NCBI GenBank assembly: GCA_963580285.1
Contig: OY757011.1
Coordinates: 205,175,644 to 205,239,643, forward strand
Direction: 5' to 3'
DNA length: 64,000 nucleotides
From: Lucinisca nassula
Lineage: Eukaryota > Mollusca > Bivalvia > Lucinida > Lucinidae
The notes beneath the pieces are model-generated. The model was given only the letters and a program-made list of their open reading frames with translations. It made no database searches and had not been told where the DNA came from. The position numbers and the translations under genes are program-made. This document shows positions 22,766 through 33,719 of this stretch, one piece after another. The stretch's first letter is position 1. The number at the start of each line of letters is the position of its first letter.

Positions 22766-22877
22766 ACAAAAGTTCTTGTGGCCAAAATATATAGTGAATA
22801 ATTTATGACACCTTAAGTATCATCAAAAGGTGTTCGAATATTTAGTGTCAATTCTACATGTTGAGACCTTTCTTATT

Positions 22878-22929
22878 AGGGCCCCACACTGAAAGTGTGG
22901 GTGCCCTATAGTAATCACTCTGTCCGTCC

Positions 22930-22964
<35 letters not shown>

Positions 22965-24418
22965 CGTCTGTCCGTCCACAAATTTTTTTATCCTCCATAA
23001 CTTTCTTATTCCACTGAAAGTGTGGGTGCCCTATAGTAATCACTCTGTCCGTCCGTCTGTCTGTCTGTCTGTCCGTCTGTCCGTCCACAAATTTTTTTAT
23101 CCTCCATAACTTTCTTATTCCTGGATGGATTTAAATATTACTTGGCAGAAATGTTAACCATAATGTGATGGAGTGTTGCGCGCAAGACTCAGGTCCGTAC
23201 CTCAAAGGTCAAGGTCATACTTAGAGGTTAAAGGTCAAAAAAGGGTCTTTCCTGTGTCCAATTAATAACTTTGTTATTATTCCTGGATGGATTTAAATAT
23301 TACTTGGCAGAAATGTTAACCAATATGGGACGAAGTGTCACACGCAAGACCCACAGCCGTACCTCAAAGGTCAAGGTCATACTTAGAGATAAAAGGTCAA
23401 AAAAGCGTCTTTTTTATTGTGTCCAGTCTATAACTTTCTTATACCTGGATGGATTTAAATATTACTTAGCAGAAATATTAACCATAATGTGACAGTGTGC
23501 CGTATAGTAATGCCCTGTCTGTCCGTCCGTCCGTTCTTACAAAATGGGTTTATGTGGCTTCTTTTAGGTACAGAAGGGTTTTGTGTGGCAAAATGGGTTT
23601 GTGTGGCTAGCCTCACAAACCCATTTTTCTGTTAGTACAGAGGGGTTCAGGGGGACTAGAAAAATCAAATAAAAAAAAAGACACATAAATTTATGTCCAT
23701 CACCTTGGACATCCTTGGACATGGATGTCCAGGATTATGAGGCTAAACTTTGAGATTATGGGGCTGAGCCACATAAATTTAACTGGCTGTCCTGGGGCTG
23801 AATGCTGCAGTAGGAAAAAGTCCCTCTATGTGAGGAGCTAGACCCATAAGATGTATCAGTGCACTATAAAGAAAGGTCTGTTCTACCTTTAGAGGGCTAG
23901 ATATCACAACTTCTGGTAGCCACATAAGTTTAGACAAAGACTGTTTCGTACAGACAGCCTTTATGTGGCTGATGTCCAAAGTTTGTGTGGCTAGCCACAT
24001 TAGATGTACAGATTTGTGTGTCTTATAGCCACATAAACCGTTAGCCACATAAAAATTTTAGCCCCATAAAATATGGACAGGTGCAGCCACACAAACCCAA
24101 AATGTGGGTCCTCCGTCCGTACGTCCGTCTGTCCATCTGCCCGTCTATCCATCAACATTTTTCATGTTTACAAACTGAAGCTGAAGTTATTGAATGTTGC
24201 CATATAGTAATACCCTTTTGTTTTTAATTCATAACTTACAAACAGTCAAATGCATCAACTTCAAACTTAAGATATATGGTCACAATATCATTACACAATT
24301 ACATGGCAACCGACGTAACTCTAGCTACAATACTCTAAGAGTAATAGCCCTTTGAAAAAAAATCCAACTCCTCTGATGGCACTGCCGGGGCCCTAGTCAG
24401 TTTCACTGACAGTTCTAG
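22878..24418 (+). mobile_element. HEL-C element, complete, with nested insertion
   Basis: The 5' end AGGGCCCCACACTGAAAGTG, with GGGTGCCCTATAGTAATC, is followed by a (TCCG/TCTG)n microsatellite, itself partly duplicated. The array has a period near 160 bp. The 3' end is GCCGGGGCCCTAG, hairpin CAGTTTCACTGACAG and TTCTAG. 23541-24103 is a separate TIR element. The same family is present as a 131-bp version at 56502. Confidence 0.75.
23541..24103. mobile_element. Putative TIR element nested in HEL-C
   Basis: The left end AAAATGGGTTTATGTGGCT and right end AGCCACACAAACCCAAAAT are inverted repeats with about three mismatches. Inside, ATGTGGCT and GCCACATAA words recur in both orientations. It interrupts the CCGTCCGTCCGT run of the host. 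No coding capacity and no clear target duplication. Confidence 0.5.
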
Positions 24419-24540
24419 TTCTGTTTTTATTTGCTGCTCACAACTGACGAAAGGTGTTTGAATATTTAGTGTCAATTCTACATGTATGAGACCTTTCTTA
24501 TTCTGTTTTTATTTGCTGCTCACAACTGACGAAACATGTT
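24419..24540. repeat. 84-bp local duplication around the HEL-C end
   Basis: CTGTTTTTATTTGCTGCTCA occurs at about 24420 and again at 24503, and ATATTTAGTGTCAATTCTAC at 24468 also occurs at 22840, left of the HEL-C element. The element therefore sits in a small tandem duplication. Confidence 0.6.
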
Positions 24541-25107
24541 TTGAGCTAGTTAAACATTCATTTCTTGGAAACAGATTCAATCAAGCTTCAATTACTTGAC
24601 CATCTTTGGAACCCTGAAAATTTGTTCATTCGAGATGGGGGGTGGAGTTTTAATCATCACACCAGGTTTAACCCATAAAATGCCAGTCATGACAGTTGTT
24701 GTCTGCTTTGTTGTCTGCCGGTTACTTTAAAAGTCATTCTTGAAAACAGTGTCAGGTGTCCACTCTGATTGCCTGTATGCAAAAAATATTTTTAAAAAGT
24801 TTGCAAGAAGACGCAGCAGATGAAAAAACAGACAACCTTTATAAGATCAGAATCAGAATTGCTTACTGGTGACATGTCCTTAGACAATCCTTCACCAGGA
24901 GATGCAATGCAAGAATATTGGGAATAGTCCAGATGGATATTGCTGAACATCAACTTTGCAAGCTGCAGAAATCATTTGCAAATATGGAGTTTGTTAATAC
25001 AAAATATTTTGTACTTTCTCTCAGAAACCTACCATATCTACATAATTATCACACATGCTGTAATCAACACACACCAATACTTGTTCTATTTGACAACAAT
25101 TTCCCGT
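24541..25107. other. Intron sequence without recognisable repeat
   Basis: No exon with usable splice sites and phase, no RNA gene and no known family repeat is seen. Confidence 0.5.
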
Positions 25108-25158
25108 CTCCGTATGACCTTAGCTGTTGGTGAGATATAAAACTCAAACACTCACTCA
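25108..25158 (+). mobile_element. SINE-4, 3' tail fragment
   Basis: GTATGACCTTAGCTGTTGGT and AAAACTCAAACACTCACTCA match the tail of the tRNA-like SINE at 58295. The tRNA-like head is missing (5' truncation, usual for retroposons). Confidence 0.65.
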
Positions 25159-25199
25159 CTTGACAACAATTTAGAATGCAGGAGAAGTTGAAACACTAC

Positions 25200-25412
25200 T
25201 TAACCCATTTTGAACCAAATGGAATCTTCCTCCTTATATTTAGCAACGTCCATTTAAAAATTTAGGGGTGTCAGGTTGTGTTTTCTAAAAAATTTATTTG
25301 AAAAAATGGCTTAACTTTTTGCAAACAGTGTAGGCCCTGATCAGACACTGCATTCTGCAGCATCTAATCTAGGCCTGCACTGTTTGCCAACTACACATTT
25401 TGGGGTTCGTTG
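25200..25412 (+). repeat. P3 MITE
   Basis: TTAACCCATTTTGAACCAAA, GGAATCTTCCTCCTTATAT, TAGGGGTGTCAGGTTGTGTT, then the core with CAGACACTGCATTCTGCAGC. The right end is degraded. Confidence 0.7.
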
Positions 25413-25486
25413 AGTCAATTCTAACAAGTAATAATATGGAGAAATAAGAAACTTATCTGACAATTATTCTCATAACTCCCCATTAT

Positions 25487-25570
25487 TCAGGAAAAGAGGG
25501 TCACATGGAAGATTAGTTGTAGTACAAAATGTGTTACCCTCTATAAATAAGGTTGATTATTATTATTATT
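25487..25570 (+). mobile_element. SINE-2, 3' fragment
   Basis: GGAAAAGAGGGTCACATGGA and TGTTACCCTCTATAAATAAG, then (ATT)n, equal to the 3' half of the 11612 copy. Confidence 0.7.
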
Positions 25571-25616
25571 GTAACTCCTTACCAGTAGCCTCACATGCCA
25601 TAAAAAAACAAAAATC

Positions 25617-25810
25617 GGACACTTGAGGACTTGCTGTAATTTTCCTAAAATTTTAACAAATTTGTTTCATGATCCAGCAAGGAGTCCAGAAGGTGCAGAT
25701 GGAATGGCAAACATAGTAGACCCTGATCAGACTGCTCCTTCAGGAGCAGTCTGATCTGGGTCTGCACTGTTTGCTTAGGCCTGTCTGTCCCAATACTTAG
25801 GATCATTACA
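25617..25810 (+). repeat. P5 repeat, copy 2, upstream of exon 8
   Basis: ACTTGAGGACTTGCTGTAAT, TTTTAACAAATTTGTTTCAT, CCAGCAAGGAGTCCAGAAGG, the core with GACTGCTCCTTCAGGAGC, and CCCAATACTTAGGATCATTA. Ends about 58 bp before exon 8. Confidence 0.8.
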
Positions 25811-25868
25811 ATACATGTAATAACACTGAGGGCATTTTTTCATGAGTTTTCTCACATTCTATTTATAG

Positions 25869-25969
25869 TTTACACAAATACACAGAGTACAGTGTGTCAG
25901 TAGTATGCTACACCAGTCAGGGAGATGGACCACCGACTGCCGCAGTTGTCCGCAGAACACAAGAAGATG
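25869..25969 (+). CDS. sdk: sdk exon 8 of window: end of FNIII 3
   Basis: Acceptor ATTTATAG, donor GTAAGA. It completes the split codon to Asn and reads NLHKYTEYSVSVVCYTSQGD, then GPPTAAVVRRTQEDG, the final strands of an FNIII domain. The K-Y-T-x-Y-x-V-x-V-x-C-Y/F-T motif followed by GDGPP is strongly Sidekick-like. Small exon, 101 bp. A P5 repeat ends about 58 bp upstream and a triplicated P2 repeat starts 33 bp downstream. Confidence 0.9.
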
Positions 25970-26002
25970 GTAAGACATACACAAACCTTGAAAGATTGAC
26001 CT

Positions 26003-26355
26003 TTAACTCTTATCCTGCTGTTCACAACAACCCCTATCTTTACAAACAGTGTAGATCCAGATCAGATGGCTTCTGAAGAACCCTTATCTTGCTGTTCACG
26101 ACAACCCCTATCTTTGCAAACAATGTAGATCCAGATCAGATGGCTTCTGAAGAACCCTTATCATGCTGTTTATGACAACCCCTATCTTTGCAAACAGTGT
26201 AGATCCAGATCAGATGGCTTCTGAAGAAGCCATCTGAACAGGATCTACACTGGTTTGGCATTCAGTTTATGAATTTGCAGCAATATATTACATCAGGTAA
26301 TTTGATTGGTTGATAGACAGAAATGGGTGTGGCCATTCAGCAAGATAAGGGTTAA
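26003..26355 (+). repeat. P2 MITE with triplicated left half
   Basis: A 74-bp segment from CTTATC...GCTGTT to GATGGCTTCTGAAGAA is repeated three times (starts at about 26006, 26080 and 26154) before the normal hairpin return and right arm, ending AAGATAAGGGTTAA. The breakpoints fall at the loop of the hairpin. Confidence 0.75.
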
Positions 26356-26451
26356 AAGATACATGGGACAGGTTCATTTCCTGATATTAGGGTGTTTGGT
26401 TAGTTTCATATACTGTAAGTTTTACAAAAATACCTGCTCTTCAAAAAGAAA

Positions 26452-26583
26452 GCAAACAGTGTAGACCCAGATCAGATGTGACGCTAATCTGGATTTCACA
26501 TTATGTCTGTCACACAACAGTCATTTCTTTGTCCCTTGTCATATAGTGTGGGCATCCATGTCCTGTGGACACAATTCTAGTTT
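26452..26583. repeat. Hairpin-core fragment and HEL-D type 3' end
   Basis: 26452-26510 has AGCAAACAGTGTAGACCCAG with a broken return arm. 26545-26583 has GGGCATCCATGTCC, hairpin GTCCTGTGGAC, then AATTCTAG before T, like the HEL-D end at 45159. Confidence 0.5.
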
Positions 26584-26642
26584 TTAATAAAGATTTAAAA
26601 TTTTTATTTGATAAACAGACACTTACACTCCTGGTGACTTTA

Positions 26643-27100
26643 TTTAACCCTTTTTGTGTGTGTGTGTGTGTGTGAATTCGGGTTTAACTTGCTTTCAACA
26701 ATATTTCAGTCATATCACGATGGTGTCTGGTTTGCGACAGGGAGCTCAATACTCACTTTTATAGTGCTGCCTCACTGAAGTATCATGTCCCAGACACAGT
26801 ACATGATACCACACCAAGTCACATTATCCTGACACTGGGTCGACCAGTCCTAGCTCTACCCCGTAAATCTGAGTGCCAAGCATACCCAATGGAATCTTCC
26901 TCCTTATATATGGATGGAGTCCATTTCAAAATTAATGGGTGTCAGGTTGTGTTCTCTTCAAAATTGATTTGGAAAATAGCTGAGCTTTTTGCAAATAGTG
27001 TAGGCCCTGATCAGACGCCGCATTTTGCGGCGTCTGATCTGGGCCTGCACTGTTTGCCATGGTACCCATTTTGGGATTTCCGGTACAAAATGGGTTAATA
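26643..27100 (+). repeat. P3 MITE interrupted near its left end
   Basis: TTAACCCTTTTTG at 26643 and CAATGGAATCTTCCTCCTTA at 26888 are consecutive in intact P3 copies. Between them are a (GT)n run and about 220 bp of unrelated sequence. The right part has the strong GC hairpin CAGACGCCGCATTTTGCGGC and ends TACAAAATGGGTTAA. Confidence 0.6.
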
Positions 27101-27393
27101 CTTGCAATACTAACCAGAGGCTTATTTTACAAGCTATTGATGCAAAGTTGTTTTATGACATAGAAACACAGGTAAGGTGGATATTCCATGATAACTGAAA
27201 GATAATCTTTGTCAACTCTCCATAAAAACTGGTGATGTGGGTATTTGTTGTGGGTATTCATAAATACCTACAACTTTGGTTTATTTGGAGAAATAAGGAA
27301 AATGTTTCCTTGAGTTATCACCTAACAGCCACATTATCTGTTGCTACAAGTTTATGGAGTTACTATGGTAACTGTTCAATTATTCTGTTTCAG

Positions 27394-27492
27394 TGCCTAG
27401 TATGGTTGGGAGCCTTAACTTCTTTGATATTCGTGACACAATGCTCAGCGTCAACTGGACTGAACCGCTAGAGATCAATGGTGTTCTTCAAG
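27394..27492 (+). CDS. sdk: sdk exon 9 of window: first half of FNIII 4
   Basis: Acceptor TTCTGTTTCAG, donor GTAATC, 99 bp, phase 1 at both ends. It reads VPSMVGSLNFFDIRDTMLSV, then NWTEPLEINGVLQ, giving the FNIII tryptophan, the E-x-N-G turn and an NWT sequon. Confidence 0.88.
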
Positions 27493-27951
27493 GTAATCAA
27501 ATAAGTTTTTATGACCTTAGCTGTGCAGAAGACTTCTAATTTTTACCCAATCAGATAGGGATGTAAAAATCATGCTTGAGTCTGTCACTAGATATGTACG
27601 GTAATTCCAAACCGACCTTCATTTTTACGAAAATCTGAGCTTACTGCTCTAACACAGACTTCTAATCTGATGGCTGCGTCAGGTATACATTCAACAGGTG
27701 ATCAGGATGCTGTGGATTTGATCCCTTCTGGGTCCAGCAGCATTCTTCTATGGAGTTTAACCATAACATATTAGCCATGTTCTCCCTTCTGCTAATAAGG
27801 TCAGTAGTCAGCTTCTGGTAAAAGAATATGCACTGTTCCGGTTAACTGCTTAGATTATAACCTGTATATTCTGTATCAAAAATTTCAAAACTTCTGTTAT
27901 TGTGTAGCTGAGTAGGCTGGTTTGTCTCATACCTGTTTAAAGCCTTGTAAG
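27493..27951. other. Intron sequence without recognisable repeat
   Basis: No exon or family repeat recognised. Confidence 0.5.
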
Positions 27952-28050
27952 GTTGACAAGCTCGTTAGTGGTCTTATTGTCAACTGTTCTAGTAAGTACA
28001 ATATCTAAAATTTTGGTATTTTTGCTAAATAAATGTGAGCAGGTTGCTCT
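27952..28050. repeat. P4 half-copy
   Basis: ACAAGCTCGTTAGTGGTC, GTCAACTGTTCTAGTAAG and TTTTGCTAAATAAATGTGAG match one arm of the P4 palindrome. Confidence 0.55.
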
Positions 28051-28083
28051 AACCCTAACCTTGACCCTACCATATTTGCCATA

Positions 28084-28312
28084 TTAACCCATTTCGTACC
28101 AAATGGAATCTTCCTCCTTATATATAGCAGGAGTCCATTCCAAAATTTAGGGGTGCCAGGTTGTGTTTTCATCAAAATTTATTTGGAAAATGGCTGAACT
28201 TTTAGCAAACAGTGGAGGCCCTGATCAGACGCCGCATTCTGCGGCGTCTGATCTGGGCCTGCACTGTTTGCCAAGGTACCCTTTGAGGGGTTTCCGGTAC
28301 TGAATTGGTTAA
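28084..28312 (+). repeat. P3 MITE, complete
   Basis: Ends ATTAACCCATTTCGTACC and GGTACTGAATTGGTTAA. The core hairpin is CAGACGCCGCATTCTGCGGC. A P4 arm (28313-28376) abuts it, as at 20752, so the two families meet at the same junction twice. Confidence 0.75.
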
Positions 28313-28376
28313 ATGATCAAAGTTTTAATGATGTATTAACTAACGACTGTTTATTTTGAACAACTTGCCCCAGGTC
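28313..28376. repeat. P4 half-copy
   Basis: ATGATCAAAGTTTTAATGAT, GTATTAACTAACGACTG and AACAACTTGCCCCA. Confidence 0.6.
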
Positions 28377-28433
28377 GCAAACCCTGACAGATTTTCTCGT
28401 GTCAGGCATCAAATGTTATTGGTTGTATTTCAG

Positions 28434-28625
28434 GTTACACACTGACATACATGAAGAAGGATGAATCAGTGACAAAAGAAACTAGGAATCTCTCTTCTAC
28501 TACACTATCATATATGATAACAGGTCTTGCCGCCACAACAAAATATACAATATCTGTGTTTGCCTCAACAAGGAAAGGTGCAGGTCCTGCAAGATCAGCT
28601 GATATAGAGTCTGGGGTACCACCAG
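28434..28625 (+). CDS. sdk: sdk exon 10 of window: second half of FNIII 4
   Basis: Acceptor TTGTATTTCAG, donor GTGTGT, 192 bp, phase 1 at both ends. It reads GYTLTYMKKDESVTKETRNL, then ITGLAATTKYTISVFASTRK with the tyrosine-corner motif, and ends GAGPARSADIESGVPP. It precedes the longest intron of the window (14.4 kb). Confidence 0.88.
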
Positions 28626-28984
28626 GTGTGTAGTTTGTTGTATTGAACTGCTCCATGCATCGTGTAAACAAGTATATGTTATGATACCTGTGTAAACCCT
28701 CTTTTGTATATAGAAAACTTTTTTTTTCTTTCTTTTTTAGCTCACCGTCACGTAGTGACGAGGTGAGCTTTTGGGATCACTTTTTGTCCGTCGTCCGTCG
28801 TGCGTGCGTGCGTGCGTCCGTGCGTAAACAATTTCTTTAAACGACATCTCCTCCTAAACCACTGATCGGATTTTGACCAAACTTCACAGGAATGATCCTT
28901 AGGTGGTCCCCTTTCAAAGTTGTTCAAATGGTTCCGGTCCGTTGCACATCTAGGTCACAGGAGCCAAAAATAGATTTTTTTCAC

Positions 28985-31230
28985 CAAAAACTTAAAAAAT
29001 CTTCTTCTCTGAAACCACAAGGCCCAGGTCTTTGAAATTTGGTATGAAGCTTCATCTAGTGGACCCCTACCAAGATTGTTCAAATTATAGTGCTGGGGCC
29101 AAAAATGCCCCCGCCCCAGGGCCCTTTGGTTTTACATAGGCTTATATAGGGAAAATCTTTAAAAATCTTCTTCTCTGAAACCACAAGGCCCAGGACTTAG
29201 ATATTTGGTATGAAGCTTCATCTAGTGGACCCCTACCAAGATTGTTCAAATTATAGTGCTGGAACAAAAAATGCCCCCACCATGGGGCCCTTTGGTTTTA
29301 CATTGGCTTATATAGGGAAAATCTTTAAAAATCTTCTTCTCTGAAACTGCAAGGCCCAGGTCTTTGATATTTGGTATGAAGCTTCGTCTAGTGGAACCCT
29401 ACCAAGATTGTACAAATTATAGTGCTGGGGCAAAAAAATGCCCCCGTCCCGGGGCCCTTTGGTTTTACATGGCCTTATATAGGGAAAATCTTTAAAAATC
29501 TTCTTCTCTGAAACCACAAGGCCCAGGTCTTTGATATTTGGTATGAAGCTTCATCTAGTGGACCCCTACCAAGATTGTTCAAATTATAGTGCTGGGACAA
29601 AAAATGCCCCTGCCACGGGGCCCTTTGGTTTTACATAGGCTTATATTGGGAAAATCTTTAAAAATCTTCTCTGAAACCACAAGGCCCAGGAATTTGATAT
29701 TTGGTATGAAGCTTCATCTAGTGGACCCCTACCAAGATTGTTCAAATTATAGTGCTGGGACAAAAAATGCCCCTGCCACGGGGCCCTTTGGTTTTACATA
29801 GGCTTATATTGGGAAAATCTTTAAAAATCTTCTCTGAAACCACAAGGCCCAGGAATTTGATATTTGGTATGAAGCTTCATCTAGAGGACCTCTACCAAGA
29901 TTGTTCAAATTATAGTGCTGGGGCAAAAAATGCCCCCGTCCCGGGGCCCTTTGCTTTTACATGGCCTTATATAGGGAAAATCTTTAAAAATCTTCTTCTC
30001 TGAAACCATAAGGCCCAGGACTTTGATATTTGGTATGAAGCTTCATCTAGTGGACCCCTACCAAGATTGTTCAAATTATAGTGCTGGAACAAAAAATGCC
30101 CCCACCATGGGGCCCTTTGGTTTTACATTGGCTTATATAGGGAAAATCTTTAAAAATCTTCTTCTCTGAAACCACAAGGCCCAGGTCTTTGATATTTGGT
30201 ATGAAGCTTCATCTAGTGGACCCCTACCAAGATTGTACAAATTATAGTGCTGGGGCAAAAAAATGCCCCCGTCCCGGGGCCCTTTGGTTTTACATGGCCT
30301 TATATAGGGAAAATCTTTAAAAATCTTCTTCTCTGAAACCACAAGGTACAGGTCTTTGATATTTGGTATGAAGCTCCATCTAGTGGACCCCTACCAAGAT
30401 TGTTCAAATTATAGTGCTGGGGCAAAAAAAGCCCCCGCCCCGGGGCCCTTTGGTTTTACATAGGCTTATATAGGGAAAATCTTTAAAAATCTTCTTCTCT
30501 GAAACCGCTAGGCCCAGGACTTTGATATTTGGTATGAAGCTTCATCTAGTGGACCCCTACCAAGATTGTTCAAATTAAAGCCCTTGGGCCAAAAATGCCC
30601 CCGCTCCGGGGCCCTTTGGTTTTACATAGACTTAGATTGGGAAAATCTTTAAAAATCTTCTTCTCTGAAACCGCAAGGCCCAGGACTTTGATATTTGGTA
30701 TGAAGCTCCATCTAGTGGACCCCTACCAAGATTGTTCAAATTATAGTGCTGGGGCAAAAAAAGCCCCCGCCCCGGGGCCCTTTGGTTTTACATAGGCTTA
30801 TATAGGGAAAATCTTTAAAAATCTTCTTCTCTGAAACCACAAGGCCTAGGTCTTTTATATTTGGTATGAAGCTTCTTCTAAAGGACCCCTACCAAGATGA
30901 TTCAAATTATAGTGCTGGGGCCAAAAGTGGCCCCGCCCTGGGGCCCTTTGGTTTTACATAGGCTTATATAGGGATAATCTTTAAAAATCTTCTTCTCTGA
31001 AACCACAAGGCCTAGGACTTTGAAATTTGGTATTATGCTGCATCTAATGGACCTCTACCAAGATTGTTCAAATTATAGCCCTGGGGCCAAAAATGCCCCC
31101 GCTCTGGGGCCCTATGGTTTTACATAGACTAATATAGAGAAAATCTTTAAAAATCTTCTTCTCTGAAACCACAAGGCCTGGGTCTTTGATATTTGGTATG
31201 AAGCTGCATCTAGTGGATCTCTATCAAGAT
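28985..31230 (+). repeat. 165-bp satellite array, first block
   Basis: About 13 monomers of 160-166 bp. Anchors: AAAATCTTCTTCTCTGAAAC, GGCCCAGGTCTTTGATATTT, GGTATGAAGCTTCATCTAGT, CCAAGATTGTTCAAATTATA. Neighbouring monomers differ by scattered substitutions and short indels. Short open frames through it are an accident of the repeat. Confidence 0.85.
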
Positions 31231-32378
31231 AATTATACCCCCGGTATACGAAGTATACTATGGGGGTATATAGTTTTCGTCTTGCCATTCGTCCGTTCGT
31301 CCGTCCGTCTGTCCGTGCGTCCGGTTTTCCGTCCGTCCGTCCATGCATCCGTCCGTCCGAACATCCGTCCGTCCGTTAACATTTTGGTTAAAGTTTTGCG
31401 TCAAAGTTTCTAGGAGATTGTATCTTCTGAACCCTTTGATAGATTTAGTTGATACTTACACTGAAGTTACATACTGGTCTAAAGATTTCATTGATGCATG
31501 TCCCCCAAGTCTTCTCCCCCAAATCTTCTTCTCTGAAACCGCTAGGCCCAGGACTTTGATATTTGGTATGAAGCTTCATCTAGTGGACCCCTACCAAGAT
31601 TGTTCAAATTAAAGCCCTTGGGCCAAAAATGCCCCCGCTCCGGGGCCCTTTGGTTTTACATAGACTTATATAGGGAAAATCTTTAAAAATCTTCTTCTCT
31701 GAAACCACAAGGCCTAGGTCTTTTATATTTGGTATGAAGCTTCTTCTAAAGGACCCCCACCAAGATGATTCAAATTATAGTGCTGGGGCCAAAAGTGGCC
31801 CCGCCCTGGGGCCCTTTGGTTTTACATAGGCTTATATAGGGATAATCTTTAAAAATCTTCTTCTCTGAAACCACAAGGCCCAGGACTTTGAAATTTGGTA
31901 TTAAGCTGCATCTAATGGACCTCTACCAAGATTGTTCAAATTATAGCCCTGGGGCCAAAAATGCCCCCGCTCTGGGGCCCTATGGTTTTACATAGACTAA
32001 TATAGAGAAAATCTTTAAAAATCTTCTTCTCTGAAACCACAAGGCCTGGGTCTTTGATATTTGGTATGAAGCTGCATCTAGTGGATCTCTATCAAGATAA
32101 TTATACCCCCGGTATACGAAGTATACTATGGGGGTATATAGTTTTCGTCTTGCCATTCGTCCGTTCGTCCGTCCGTCTGTCCGTGCGTCCGGTTTTCCGT
32201 CCGTCCGTCCATGCATCCGTCCGTCCGAACATCCGTCCGTCCGTTAACATTTTGGTTAAAGTTTTGCGTCAAAGTTTCTAGGAGATTGTATCTTCTGAAC
32301 CCTTTGATAGATTTAGTTGATACTTACACTGAAGTTACATACTGGTCTAAAGATTTCATTGATGCATGTCCCCCCCCC
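30650..32378 (+). repeat. 868-bp tandem duplication inside the HEL-A element
   Basis: Points in the first copy recur exactly 868 bp later (for example the CCCCCGGTATACGAAGTATA block at 31239 and 32107, and CATGCATCCGTCCGTCC near 31342 and 32210). It carries satellite monomers plus the 5' half of the nested HEL-E element. The junction near 31500-31520 sits in short C runs, and the matching place in copy 2 is a run of 20 C. Confidence 0.8.
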
Positions 32379-32977
32379 CCCCCCCCCCCAAAGTGACCTT
32401 GATGTCAAGGTCACAGACTTAGAAATTTTACATTTGGTTAAAGTTTTGCGTCAAAGTTTCTAGGAGATTGTATCTTCTGAACCCTTTGATAGATTTAGTT
32501 GATACTTTCACTGAAGTTACATACTGGTCTTAAGATTTCATTGATGCATGTCCCACCCCCCACAGTGACCTTGAGGCCAAGGACACAGACTTTGAAATTT
32601 TACATTTGGTTAAAGTTTTATGACAAAGTTTATAGATGCCTATTATGTTCTAAACTCTAAGACAAATTCAGTTGATAGTACCAGTCCCAACATTTTGTGA
32701 TGTATGTCCCTTCTCCCACCCACGGCGACCTGGACCTCAAGGTCATGAAGTCCAAAGATTTCATTGATGCATAACCCACCCTGCTGCTTCAGTAACATTG
32801 ATACCCCCACTCCCTTGGTCCATTTAGAAATTTTATGTTTTGTTTAGCTTTTACAAGCACATTTATAGATTCTTATAGCTTCTTGACATTTTCATTCATA
32901 TTGCATACAAGCTTGAAAGCTATATCAGAGTATGGCGCTGGCCGGGGGTATACGTGACCCACTGGTCACTTTCTCTA
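31236..32977 (+). mobile_element. HEL-E element nested in a satellite monomer
   Basis: The 5' end TATACCCCCGGTATACGAAG with partner CTATGGGGGTATATAG is followed by TCCGTCCG repeats and body TTGGTTAAAGTTTTGCGTCA. The 3' end is GGGGGTATACGTGACCCACT, hairpin GTGACC...GGTCAC and TTCTCTAG. To the right the satellite resumes with TTCAAATTATAGCCCTG, so the insertion lies between two T of the monomer. Its 5' part is present twice because of the 868-bp duplication. Confidence 0.75.
32370..32389 (+). repeat. Poly-C run of 20
   Basis: Twenty consecutive C follow GATGCATGT and precede AAAGTGACCTTGATG. A likely hotspot for slippage and for assembly error. Confidence 0.9.
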
Positions 32978-33719
32978 GTTCAAATTATAGCCCTGATACC
33001 AAAAAAGGTCCCCGCTCCAGGGCCCTTTGGTTTTACATAGACTTATAATAGGGAAATCTTTAAAAATCTTCTCTGAAACTGCAAGGCCAAAGCCTTTGAT
33101 ATTCAGTATGGAGCTTTATCTAGTGGACCTCTACCAAGATTGTTCAAATTATAGCCCTAGGGCCACAAATGCCCCCACCCTGGGGCCCTTTGGTTTTACA
33201 TAGATTTATATAGCCCCGGGGCCATTTGGTTTGCATAGGCTTATGTAGGGAATAGCTTTAAAAAAAATCTTCTTCTCTGAAACTGCAAGGCCAAGGTCTT
33301 TGATATTTGATGTGTAGCTTCATCTAGTGGACCTTTGCCAAGATTGTTCTAATTATAACCTTTGTTGATGTTTAGTATGAAGCTTCACCTTTAAGACCTC
33401 CCTCAACTTTATGCACATTAAATCCCTGGGGCCAATAATGGCCCTCTCTGGGGCCCACTTGTTACACTATTGATCAGGTGAGCGATCCAGGGCCATCATG
33501 GCCCTCTTGTGTTTTATATTAGGATCACTTTTTGTCTGTCAATCGTGCGTAAACAATTTCTTCAAACGACATCTCCTCCAAAACCACTGATCAGATTTTG
33601 ACCAAACTTCACAGGAATGACCCTTAGGTGGACCACTTTCAAAGTTGTTCAAATGGTTCTGGTCCATTGCACATATAGGTCACAGGAGCCAAAAATAGAT
33701 TTTTTCACCGAAAACTTAA

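Larger units (their letters stand above)
28738..33509 (+). mobile_element. HEL-A element, complete, 4.8 kb, satellite-expanded
   Basis: The 5' end TAGCTCACCGTCACGTAGTG, with partner GAGGTGAGCTTTTGGGATCA, is followed by a TGCGTGCG microsatellite, a non-repeated lead and then the 165-bp satellite from about 28985. The 3' end is TTGTTACACTATTGATCAGG, CAGGTGAGCGATCC, hairpin GGGCCATCATGGCCC and CTCTTG. A HEL-E element is nested at 31236-32977 and a tandem duplication of 868 bp lies at 30650-32378. Confidence 0.75.
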
